64,000 nucleotides of DNA, from positions 16,501,280 through 16,565,279 of the forward strand of contig NC_041712.1 in assembly GCF_900700375.1 (NCBI RefSeq), written 5' to 3'. The notes below the pieces were generated by a model that did not search any database, was not told the origin of the DNA, and saw only the letters and a program-made list of their open reading frames with translations. The first letter of the stretch is position 1. Each line of letters opens with the position of its first letter. Below, piece after piece: positions 13,756 to 28,033 of the stretch. This DNA is from Denticeps clupeoides. Taxonomy: Eukaryota; Chordata; Actinopteri; Clupeiformes; Denticipitidae. The translations under genes were made by a program, and so were the position numbers.

Positions 13756-16700
13756 CTACAAGTCGGTTTCTTTGACTTGAGAGGTTGGTGCTTGTCTTGC
13801 TGCTGTTGTTGTCACAGTTGTTAGGTTTTCTGCTTGGTGGATAGATTGATTTTCTCCAATCACTTCTATTGTAGTGGTTGATGTTGAAGTTGATGATTTT
13901 GCAGTTGGCCGTTCCTCTGCCTTATATTTGCTGAAATTGTTGCGAAAACCTAGTGAGAAAGCAGAACAATTTATGAAGTAAATAAACTAATAGATAATAT
14001 TAATTGAGAATGTTCAATGTAAATAGTGGGCAAAATCTTACCCAGACCTCTCCTAGGGTTCCTTTCCTCGCCACTGGATTTGGATTTACCGCTCTCCACA
14101 GACTGTTCTGATTCTTCATTTTCTGTCAATAAGCATATGTTATTATGTGGCATTATATGATGATATCATTGTTAAACAATCATGAAGCCCAAAAGTACTT
14201 TTGCTGTTTGTGTTTTGTTTACAGATGATATTTACCTAATTTCCATTTTTGGTGAGCCTTTCTCAACTTTACAAGCAAGAAGGTGACCACTATTAGCAGG
14301 CAGACGATGAGGAATGTTACCGCGGACACAAACAATGGCGCATTTCGGCTGGCTTTTCGCTCTTCAGGGGAGTCAAAGCCTAAAAATTCAAAGAATACAT
14401 TATTAAACCTACTGTTATTGCATTATTTAAAAAGTGTCACAAAAACCATTTTGCCAGTTCATATGAAACCTCAACACACCCTTCCTACATGTGCATAAAG
14501 CAGACGTCATTTCCTGTAAGACCTGGTGAAATATTGGTGTGCTTACCATTTGTGATGTTTTCGCTGGTATTTTCTGCATGAAAACTGGTGTTGATGTATA
14601 TTTCCGTGTATGTTGTCTCAGAAGCAGCTTGTTTAGTCACACCGATTCCTTCTGTGGAGAGAATGAAAATGAAACATAAATGCAAGGCACGGGATAGATG
14701 AAAGTTTCACCACTAGGTGGCGTATGACCCTGTGCAGACTCTTCGTAAGTGTGCTAAACTTGGACCCTGCGACCACCCGTGGCCCAGACCTGTGTCTGAG
14801 TCAACTTTGCTACCCCTGATCTATCAAACATGGTGGGAGTGAAATGTCATCAGTAGCACCTACACAAAAATGTAAAAAATTCCACAGGCATCATTTCTCA
14901 TTCACTTCAAAGAGAAGGGACGCATTTGACGCCTTCTGGCTTCCAAATTTAACATTGTGATTAATAGGTGCAATATTTAAAAAAATCTACAATACATTTT
15001 TTACCATTATGTCACTTAACCCTGAGTGTCTCCAGGGCGTCTGTCCTTGTAACTATTGAATGTTGGTCGCTCTGCTAAATGCTGTAAATGTTTACCGGTG
15101 GTGAGTCGAGGTGGTCTCGTGGTGGACACAGTCGGCTGCCATGTTGTCTCATCTGTGGTGGACTCCCGGTATCCCTCTGTTATGACTTTTTCTGGAATTG
15201 CTGGACATTTTTATCAAATGGAAACAAAAAATAATAATTAATATCCGCTCAGAACACCTTACATGTACCAAGTAAAAGCAGCTCATTCAGCACAGCGTTG
15301 TTGTAAATAAGTGAATAATTGCAAAAGCGATAGTGTTCATTGTAATCACATGCTCCCCTGACCTTGGTCTTTAATATCTCATGACCTACAATTCTAGTAA
15401 GGCCAAAGGATCAAGTGGAAAAGTACCGTGGAACCCACAGAAAGTTATGCTTTCTCTGTGGACTGTTAACCCCACCAAACCATTTCTACTTCCTTTTTTC
15501 ATAAAAAAACAACCATATACAGACTTACATGTGTTTTCTATGGTCACGAAAGCAATCAAATGTTCGTTGAATAAAGCTGGATGGCGGAGCAGACACTTCA
15601 CAGTGGTCCTCCTCTTGTGGCTCTGAATATGAATGATGTCCGTGGAGGAGTACTTGTCAGTTTTCTTGTATTGTGATCTCTGATGTCGAGCTAAAAACAA
15701 TGAAGTGAAGTGAATGTGATTTGCCAGGATGACTTTTTGGACTCAACACAGCCCTAACAAGCGGCCATTTACCATAATTTCACAGTCTTATGTGAACTCT
15801 GCAGAGGAATTTCAGTTCAGACGTTTTGAGACAGTGCTGGTGGGACACGGTGGGGATTCACGGAGGAACCATTCAGTTCTCCAATTAATTCTACGTCACA
15901 TGTTGCTATTTCAGCACTTCTCACAACTGCCTTTCTAAAAACTGTTCAGGACGCCCATGATGTAACAAAAGAGTGCTTTTTATGGCCGTTTCTAAATATA
16001 TAAGTTGACCTATTTATTAGGGTTTTGGCCAGATACTCACCTTCAAGTTCTATTCCATTCTCAAACAGCCAGGATAACTTAGGTGGATGTGCATTGGCCT
16101 CAGCAGAACACTTGATCATTGTTTTACCTTCATGTTCCACAAATTCTATTTTGGGGGCACCTGAGGTTTAGAAAGGAAAAGAACAACATGAGTAGAGCAT
16201 TTAAATACGATTCTTTGCCCCTACAATTATCACAAGAGATGCCATTGCTTACCCAAAACGATAACTTTAAATTGCTCGCTGCTGAATGTTTTGCCATAGT
16301 GTAAGCAGGAGTAGATTCCTCCGTCACTGAAGCACACGTTAGAAATGGTGACAGAATATGTTGAGTTGGACTTATGGACACTGTAACGTGGGTCTCTGAG
16401 AGCTGTACGGTGGAACAAGAAACACAGTGAATGCCACAAAATCATTTAAATTTGACAAAAATGAGTGATAATGAAATTTGGAGAATGGCAAATATACCAG
16501 CATACATACTGTTTTTTTATCACCTTTCTGTGTGTTAAAGAACATCAAGTGGTCATCTGGGTTTCTCCACTCCATGTCATTCTTGCCTTTTCTGACTCTG
16601 CAGTTCAGGGTGAGGGTCTCACCCTTTCTCACCGTGACAAATTTCATGGCCTGTGACAATTCAATGCCTGTGAATAAAAGGGGGGAAAGTCGTGAGTTTA

Positions 16701-18222
16701 TGAGTCATTGTTTGAAAAAGATCTTTTCTCCATCCTTTTGTCCCAACAATTTTCTCATCGGCAAAATGATAATAATGTTCATTGAGACCACATGGCATAA
16801 CATCGTGTAAGTATTATGTACAAGCATTGTATACCACTGTTCCTTAAATTTATTTCCACGCTTTGGCCATTTCCATAGATTCCATAGCTTCTTCCTGTTC
16901 TTGAAGTTAACCATCGGGTCTCATGAGCTACATTTTTTAGTCTTTTTATCAGACTGAAACAGGGTTTCCCTGAAGTATTCCCCTAATTTTTACTTGGTCT
17001 GATGTTCTTTCTCTTTTGAGTGAAGCAAGATATTGCAAGCTACAGCACCGCCAAGTTATTTCACCACATGGATGGCTGGTTGGTTAAAATCAGGCATAGG
17101 CCACACAGAGCACTTCGCTTCTGATTTTGTATATCCTTAAAAAACCCTTTCATTGCCAAAGTAAAACCTTCAGCATCTTGAGGGAAACATTTTTTTGGTC
17201 AGATTTTACAAACCTGACACTAGTTGCTTTAAAAGCACACATGCTGCAAACGTCAGAGAAGCCATTAATACTTGTGTCATTATAGAAAACTACTGTAGAC
17301 TGAGCCTTTCTGTCGTAATTCTATCAAATCAGAAAACCGTGAAGGATACAGTACAGTGCAGAGGAAAAAGAGTGAGACCGTGCGGAGGCTGATGCGACCA
17401 CTCAGTTCACACGTTTCCTGTGCATCATTTTTTTTCTGCTGGGGGCTGGGGGAAAGAGAGGAGGTGGCCATATTTGGGTGGTGAGGGGTTTGTTTCAGAA
17501 TGTCTGTACATCTCTCCTCAAATCAAGGGCAGACAAATATACTATATTTTTGCTCGCTTTAACTCTGACACAGGAAGCATAGTGGTGAGAGTCTTGACAG
17601 AAGCCAAGAGACATGAAAGCGAGAAGCTTCTGCCGCTTAATTCGTATTCAAGCGTAGCAAAATATCTTTTTCTACCAGGACAGCACAATGCCACGACAAG
17701 GGTGACAGAAAAAGAAAAATTTCAATCCACGTACTGTTCATGTGGGTGGTTTGTGTATAAATTGTCACTCACAGACACACACAAATACATGTCATATGAC
17801 ATTTTCAGATCTCAATGTTTTCTGTATTTATTATTTATTATTATTTTCTGTATCTTTTATATTTTTTGCCACCCAAAATGAAAGAAACTGCTTCTAATTC
17901 ATTTCACATACATGCCTGACAAACTGAGCACAGACATCAGTGGGCGCATTTCTTTTTTTATGTTTTTCAGACAAATCGGCATGCAGAACTTTAGATGATT
18001 AATAATCATGTTGTACACTGATAATACCCTGTCTGATTGCAGTAGAAGAGAGACTGCAAAGTATTTATATATTAAAGGCAAGAAGGCAATTGTCAGGTTA
18101 GCCATTAGCATCATAGCATCTACAAAAATATATAAAGTTAAAAAACAATTGTACTCACCACAAAGGACTGCAAGAAGAAAGCAAGAACACAGGCTCTGTG
18201 TCATCTTCACACCGACAGGCAT
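13756..18222 (-). CDS. crtam: crtam copy 2, two-Ig-domain T/NK-cell receptor
   Basis: Tandem paralogue of crtam copy 1 with the same ten-exon, phase-1 structure. Exons (minus): 18222-18159, 16667-16524, 16402-16253, 16160-16041, 15690-15529, 15200-15096, 14651-14547, 14379-14236, 14122-14042, 13949-13756; 422 aa. The second Ig domain, transmembrane segment and ETDL tail match copy 1 residue for residue, apart from a few changes in stalk and cytoplasmic exons. The V-type domain differs at about 15 positions: FFNTQK against FFRRQK, an extra Cys in SNVCFSDGG, and two residues fewer before the final strand. The 3' UTR ends near an AATAAA at 13476-13481 (minus). The second copy is a complete gene, not a pseudogene. 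Whether it keeps the CADM1-binding role is not known. Confidence 0.9.
15017..15090 (+). mobile_element. SINE remnant beside crtam copy 2 exon 6
   Basis: Counterpart of the remnant at 8697-8770, at the same position relative to exon 6. It shows that this insertion preceded the crtam duplication. Confidence 0.6.
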
Positions 18223-18510
18223 GAACTCTCACAGGCACTTCCTCACTCGGTACTTATACACACCAGGCTTCCATGACATCACCGATTCTTGTGGGTTTTC
18301 CACATCACGCTGAATGCTTAAATTTATATGGGGAATCCTGTTGACTTGTAGTTACTAAAAAAATCACAGCACATTAACCAAGGTTATTTCAAAAGTCTTG
18401 TTGTGCATATTTTACAATTTCCTCAATGCCCCTCAGAGGGCCTAGATCTCTCTGTCTCTCTCTCTCTCTATATATATATATAAACACACACACACACACA
18501 CACACATAGA

Positions 18511-21500
18511 TTACAGGCCAGGAGTTTGGACACACCTTCTCATTCAATGTGTTTTCTTTATTTTCATGACCGTTTTCATTGGTAGATTCTCACTGAAGGC
18601 ATCAAAACTATGAATGAACACATGCAGAGTTATGTAGTTAACAAAAAAAGGTGAAATAACTGAAAACATGTTTTAAATTCTAGTTATTTCAAAATAGCCG
18701 CCCTTTGCTCTGATTACTGCTTTGCACACCCTTGGCATTCTCTTGATGAGCTTCAAGAGGTCGTCACCTGAAATGCTTTTCCAACAGTCTTGAAGGAGTT
18801 CCCAGAGGTGTTTAGCACTTGTTGGTCCCTTTGCCTTCACTCTGCGGTCCAGCTCACCCCAAACCATCTGGATTGGGTTCAGGTCCGGTGACTGTGGAGG
18901 TCAGGTCTCCGCTTTTTGTTAAGTACATAACTCCACATGTGTTCATTCATAGTTTTGATGCCTTCAGTGAGAATCTATCAATGTAAACGGCAGACCGTCG
19001 CGGGAGTTCACATCCACCATTATAACTGCCGCTTACATTCCTCCTGATGCTGATGCCAAGCTTGCTATGAACGAACTTCATGCGGCCATCAGTAAACAAC
19101 AGACTGATCACCCAGAGGCTGCATACATTGTGGCGGGCGATTTTAATCATTCCAATTTGAAGACTGTATTTCCTAAATTTCATAAAAACATTCTCTGTCA
19201 CACCAGAGGAAACAAAACTCTGGATCAAGTTCATACAAACATGGCTGAAGCCTATGCTGTGACCCCCCTCCCCCACTTCGGACAATCAGATCACCTTTCT
19301 TTGTTTCTCACCCCCAAGTACTCCCCCCTCATCAACCGTGTGAAGCCATCAGTGAGGACCATCAAAGTGTGGCCAGCGGGGGCTGACATCACACTCCAGG
19401 ACAGGTTCCAACACACAGACTGGAGTATGTTTGCTTCACAGGCCACCTGTGGCTCTCACACGGACATCGACATCTACACCTCCTCTGTTCTGAACTACAT
19501 TAACACCACCATAGACACGGTTACTACTCAGAAACAGATCACCACATACCCAAATCAGAAGCCTTGGATGAACAAGGAGGTGCGTCTCCTGCTGAAGGCA
19601 CGCAACAATGCCTTCAGATCGGGTGATGCACAGGCCTACGGCATTTCCAGGGCGAACCTGAAGAGGGGCATCAAAAAGGCCAAGCACTGCTACAAACTAA
19701 AGCTAGAGGAATACTTCTCCAATGCTGATCCTCGACGCTTGTGGCAGGGCATTCAGGCCATTACAGACTATAAACCCAGCAACTCAGCCCCCACAACCAC
19801 AAATGTCCTCTTTCTGAATGAGCTCAACGACTTTTATGCTCGCTTTGAAAGAGACAACAAGCAACCTGCTGTCAAGATCCCCTCCTCTACCGACCACTCG
19901 CCCATCATATTCACCTCCTCAGATGTTTGCACTGCACTGAGTCGGATAAACGCGCGCAGGGCTGCTGGACCAGACGGCATCCCGGGGCGCGTACTTAGAG
20001 CATGTGCAGAGCAGCTCGCTGGCGTATTCACGGACATTTTTAACATGTCTCTCGCCCAAGCAGCTGTTCCAACATGCCTCAAATCTACCTCCATTGTACC
20101 AGTGCCAAAACATTCTAGCCCAACATGCCTGAATGACTACCGCCCTGTAGCACTCACACCCATAATCATGAAGTGCTTCGAGCGGTTAGTCCTGGCACAT
20201 CTGAGGGACTTCCTCCCACCAACTCTGGACCCACACCAGTTTGCGTACCGTAGCAATAGGAGCACAGAGGATGCAGTCTCCATAGCGCTGCACTCTGTAC
20301 TCACACACCTGGACAAGCAAAACACATATGCACGGATGCTGTTTGTTGATTTCAGCTCAGCATTTAACACTGTCATCCCCTCTAAGCTAATCTCTAAACT
20401 TAGAGCCCTGGACATCAACACCTCACTTTGCAACTGGATTATGGACTTTCTGACCAGCAGACCACAGCATGTAAGGTCAGGCCACATCCGCTCCACTACT
20501 GTCACGCTCAACACTGGTGTACCACAGGGCTGTGTGCTGAGCCCCTTCCTCTACTCCCTCTTCACCCATGACTGCCGAACTATGTATGGATCAAACTCCG
20601 TTATTAAGTTTGCAGATGACACCACGGTGATAGGTCTCATCGACAACAACGATGAGACTGCCTACAGGGAGGAGGTCCAGCATCTGGCCACTTGGTGAAC
20701 AGAAAATAACCTTCTTTTAAACACCACCAAGACCAAGGAGCTCATTGTGGACTTCAGGAGGGAGAGAAGAGGCTCGCATGATCCCATCCACATCAATGGG
20801 ATGACTGTGCAGCCTGTTACATCCTTCAAGTTCCTGGGGACCCACATCTCAGAGGACCTGTCCTGGAGCATTAACACCTCCAGCCTGGTCAAGAAGGCTC
20901 ACCAGCGCCTCTTCTTCTTGAGAACATTAAAAAAGAACCAGCTACCCACTACCATCCTGTTGAACTTTTACCGCTCTACAATAGAGAGCATCCTTACCAG
21001 CTGTCTCACAGTGTGGTATGGAAGCTGCACTGTTGCTGAGCGTAAGGCGATGCAGCGGGTGGTGAAAACTGCCCAGCGCATCACAGGGACTCCACTTCCA
21101 TCCATTGAGGAAATCCAGAGGAAGCACTGTCTGCGTCGAGCTCGCAGTATTCTTAAGGACTCCTCCCACCCGGCCCACGAACTGTTCTCTCTCCTGCCTT
21201 CAGGCAGACGGTTCAGGCTACCACGGACAAGAACCAGCAGACTTAGGAACAGCTTTTTTCCCAGAGCTGTTTCCTTGCTGAACTCCTCTGCCCCCCCCAT
21301 ACACTCCTGATAATCACTGCACTGCACATATCACTTTGTACTGCACATATCACTTTGTACTGCACATATCACTTTATGTATAGCACATATCACTTTATGT
21401 ATATATATATAACTTAACTTATTTGAACTGTATCCTGCACTTGCTGCTTATTGCACTTCTGGTTAGACCTAAACTACATTTCGTTGCCCTGTACTTGTAC

Positions 21501-21564
21501 ATGTGTAATGACAATAAAGTTGAATCTAATCTAATCTAAAAAAAATACTTTTGGCCTGTACTGT
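18511..21564. mobile_element. Tc1-like element C, split by a LINE
   Basis: The left part, 18511-18987, has the family's left inverted end and a C-terminal Tc1 transposase remnant on the minus strand (MVWGELDRRVKAKGPTSAKH...AVIRAKGGYF, 18673-18867). The right end (TTTTGGCCTGTACTGTA) reappears at 21546-21564 after a LINE insertion. It lies upstream of crtam copy 2 and forms the third Tc1-like element of the array. Confidence 0.8.
18988..21541 (+). mobile_element. 5'-truncated non-LTR retrotransposon (Rex1/L2-like LINE)
   Basis: One frame runs from 18989 to 21310, interrupted only by a TGA at 20696-20698. It encodes the end of an apurinic endonuclease (VAGDFNH, QSDHLSLF), then a reverse transcriptase: [41 protein letters not shown] and the catalytic FADDT, followed by the C-terminal region. 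The 3' end has CAATAAAG and a short TCTAA repeat. It lacks the 5' UTR, any ORF1 and most of the endonuclease. The clade is my best guess from motif style. The small number of breaks suggests recent arrival. Confidence 0.9.
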
Positions 21565-21572
21565 ACTTTTGG

Positions 21573-21576
<4 letters not shown>

Positions 21577-21632
<56 letters not shown>

Positions 21633-21660
21633 CATACATACATACATACACACACACACA
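21577..21660. repeat. (TG)n / TACA microsatellite
   Basis: A long TG tract followed by TACA units, lying exactly between the end of Tc1-like element C and the crtam-derived remnant. It may mark a deletion or recombination junction. Confidence 0.9.
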
Positions 21661-21881
21661 TACATACAAACTGAGCATAGACATCAGTAAGCACATTTAT
21701 TCTTTTAGGTTTTTCTGATAAATTGGCATGCAGAAGTTTAGATAATCATTAATCATGTTGTACACTGATAATACCCTGTCTAAATGCAGTAGAAGAGACT
21801 GCAACTGCATTTATATATTAAAGGCCATTAGCATCATAGCATCTACAAAAATATATACAGTTAAAAAACAATTGTACTCAC

Positions 21882-21927
21882 CCCAAAGGACTGCAAGAAG
21901 AAAGCAAGAACACAGGCTCTTTGTCAT
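21882..21927 (-). pseudogene. orphan crtam signal-peptide exon (third copy remnant)
   Basis: The region 21668-21950 aligns with crtam intron 1 plus exon 1 of copies 1 and 2. The exon encodes MTKSLCSCFLLAVLWG and keeps a normal phase-1 donor (GTGAGTAC). No further crtam exon follows on the minus strand before the LINE. The sequence upstream of the ATG departs from the other copies after about 25 bases, being replaced by ACCGACACCGAC-type repeats. It could be dead. It could also splice as an alternative first exon into copy 2, because the phase fits. I have no evidence of transcription. Confidence 0.75.
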
Positions 21928-22111
21928 CTTCACACTGACAGGCACTGACACCGACACCGACATATGTGTTTGTGTGTGTGTGTATAATTTGTATTTGTGA
22001 CGGTACACAAAATATATAAAAGTTGCCAATCCCCTTTCACAGGGTTTATAAAAGGTCTTTATTGGCATTTTAGTATGTGTGTATACACTTATATAATTAT
22101 TATTCTTTTAA

Positions 22112-22250
22112 AATTACATTTACAGCATTTAGAAGTAGGCTTTATCCAGAGCGACTGCAGTCAGTAGTGTCTGCAAGTGTTTTGCTTGGGGACCTAATGG
22201 TAGTAAATGGGATTTGAAGCTGTGTTTTCTGGATCACTAGCACCCTTATC
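22112..22250 (-). mobile_element. degenerate tRNA-SINE
   Basis: Recognisable minus-strand relics of the SINE tail (TCGCTCTGGATAAAG-type) and middle (CATTAGGTCCCCAAGC). It is older and more diverged than the copies at 11408 and 27030. The surrounding 21960-22800 holds no supported gene. Confidence 0.55.
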
Positions 22251-22835
22251 TTTAATAAGAAACGAGGCCAGTCTCAGGTTTTAGGATTTTATATTAAATA
22301 GATGTGTATTGGAATGCCCTTTTGGTTCATTGTGGATAAAAGCAGGATCTGTGAAGTATGATGAGTGACTTATTTTCTAAGCACCACCTTTTTTATGTCA
22401 CCATGGTGTTCCGCTGTCATCCCCTTACATTGCAGATCCCGTTTCAACAGAAAAACAGTCTGCACCTTCATAAGCCCACGGGTGTAAATATTCCACAAAA
22501 AGCGAATAGTTCCTTTATAGAGTTTACTGTAACTGACTGCGCCAAATTGGACGCAGTGCAGCCTCTTCCACTTCCAGTCACTCTCCCGCATATTTCGTGG
22601 GCCGGGCCACCCTGCCCCCACGTGCACGCGCACCGGCAATAAAACCCGACCGAAGCAAAAACGCGGCGCGCCTCCCCCAACAAGCACGTGTCCAAATTCC
22701 GCCGAACCCGCCGCAGGGGTTCAATAAGCAAACAGATAAACAAGCGCACATTTAAAAAAATTACGAGTCGAGTGCAACCCGGCAACCGTCGCAACCTCCG
22801 GAGCGCGCGGGGACGCGCGACCCGCCGCGGCACCT

Positions 22836-22956
22836 GATTGGTCGGCGCCGCCGCGAGTCCTCGGCTCTCTCCGGAAAGAGCCGAGTCGAGCCCGCAGTGC
22901 GCGCGCAGTGGACACCGCGAGCAGCTCCGTCGCCGCGAGTCCTCCGCAGAGTTCAG
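22836..22956 (+). promoter_or_regulatory. hspa8 B promoter and non-coding exon 1
   Basis: CpG-rich with an ATTGG (CCAAT) box at 22837-22841 and no clear TATA box. The untranslated exon 1 ends at donor AGTTCAG|GTACGT (22957). Exon 2 resumes at 23499 with the ATG at 23504. The core differs from the TATA-bearing promoter of copy A. Confidence 0.55.
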
Positions 22957-23503
22957 GTACGTCGCAGTCGAATTACATTAATTGTCCGTTCGCGGCCGCG
23001 CACTACGAACGTAACGTCGTTCGGGAAATTAAGGACGCGCACAATAAATATCCTCTTAGTAGACTGTGTGTGTGTGTCTGCGTGTGTTTTCGACGCAATT
23101 TCGACGCAATGTGCGGCCTGTGGTGACCTCTGGATGCGCGGTGCGCGATTTCGTCCTTCACCAGCGCAGCGCCAGACGGGGACAGATCATCCCCGACAAA
23201 GCGCATTACGCGCGAGTGCAGATTTCCTGGCAGACGAAATGCCGGTCGCTTCAAATTCATTTATTTTATTTTATTTTTTGAAAGAGATTCTAAAAAAGAG
23301 GGGGGGGGGCATCCCTGCTGTCCAAATAGCGTCGTGTGATCCGGAGGCAACTCTGTAAAACGAGACCGTGTAACTCACACCCTTTCCACTGTTTCAGCCG
23401 GCTGCAGTGTCCTTTTGTCCAAGCCGAGCTGCGTCATATTGTAAATTAACAATAGAGCGGGGCTGGATTGGTTGTTCACGCTGTTTATTTGTCCACAGAC
23501 AGC

Positions 23504-26726
<3,223 letters not shown>

Positions 26727-27029
26727 TCATAAAAAAAATAATAATAGCATAGTCCATATAAAATTGCTCATTATATTTATGCTGTCTGTTAAATAAAATG
26801 TAGTGGCTGTTTTAAATGCACATAGACTATGCCATGATGCTCAATAAAGTTCAAGAGATGCTGACTGCTGAAAATGGCTCAAATGTTTTTTTTTTTTTAC
26901 AAAAAAGACTGTATTTGTCAATTATTCAAATGCCTTTCAGAAAGAAAAAAATACAGAAAGATCCGAACGAATAGAAAAGAACGGCGTTGCAGCAGTGACG
27001 CTGAAAGGGAGAGCGCCATCTAATCGACT

Positions 27030-27183
27030 ACACTCGCCTATGAACCAGAAGACCCAGGTTCAAATCCCACTTACTACCATTGTGTCCCTGACACTTAACC
27101 CTAAGTTGGGGGACTGTCCCCTGTAACTACTGATTGTAAGTCGCTATGGATAAGGGCGTCTGATAAATGCCGTAAATGTAAAT
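27030..27183 (+). mobile_element. 5'-truncated tRNA-SINE between hspa8 B and zpr1
   Basis: Begins inside the tRNA-like head (CTCGCCTATGAACCAG), has the GTTCAAATCCC B-box, and ends with TCGCTATGGATAAGG and a CGTCTGATAAATG tail. It is inserted about 400 bp upstream of the zpr1 ATG. Confidence 0.8.
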
Positions 27184-27586
27184 CTGCGTCGTGACGTAAT
27201 CGCAGATAAAAGGTCACGCGTGGAAACGTCCCACTAACTCTCACACTGAGCATGCGCGTACTGACCGGCTACATGCGCCATCTGACAACTCCTGCCAAAT
27301 AAACATAGCAAACGTTTATCACGTATAAAGCATACATTTGTACGCATATATATTTTAAATCGTCTTTAAAACGAAATGTTTGAAACACGGACTTTTTCTT
27401 TTTTTTACGTAAATTACGGGCACGGCGTCCCGTCGTCTGTATTTTACGTCATAAACCTGCGCCGTGTGCCATGTGTCATGGCAGATCTGTGCTAGCGCTT
27501 CTGCGGAACGTTCTCGCAGGTCCGTTGTCTCAAAACCAGGCGTCGGCGGGCGTAATTCCTCACGTCGAGTACTGCAACAGGACGCC

Positions 27587-27998
27587 ATGTCGGTAATAGA
27601 GGAGGAACGTGTGCGCGGCGACGGCGTTTTTAAGGACATCAGCGCGGACGACGACGACGCGCAGCCCACAGTAATCGACAGTTTGTGCATGAACTGCTAT
27701 CAGAATGTACGTTTGGTCGCCGTTCGCGTTTGTCGTGCTCCGCTTGAGCGACGTGGTCCGTGATCGCCGGTGCGCGTTTGCTCTGCCCCGTCTAGGGAAC
27801 GACGCGCCTTCTGCTGACGAAAATCCCCTTCTTCAAGGAGCTCATCGTCAGCTCGTTCACATGCGCCCACTGCAGCTGGAGCAACACCGAGGTCCAGGCA
27901 GCGGGCCGCATCCAGGACCGGGGCGTGTGTTACACGCTGAAAGTCACCTCCAAACAGGCACGACCGTCGAAGCTTCTGTGTGATTTGTGAAAATTATT

Positions 27999-28033
<35 letters not shown>

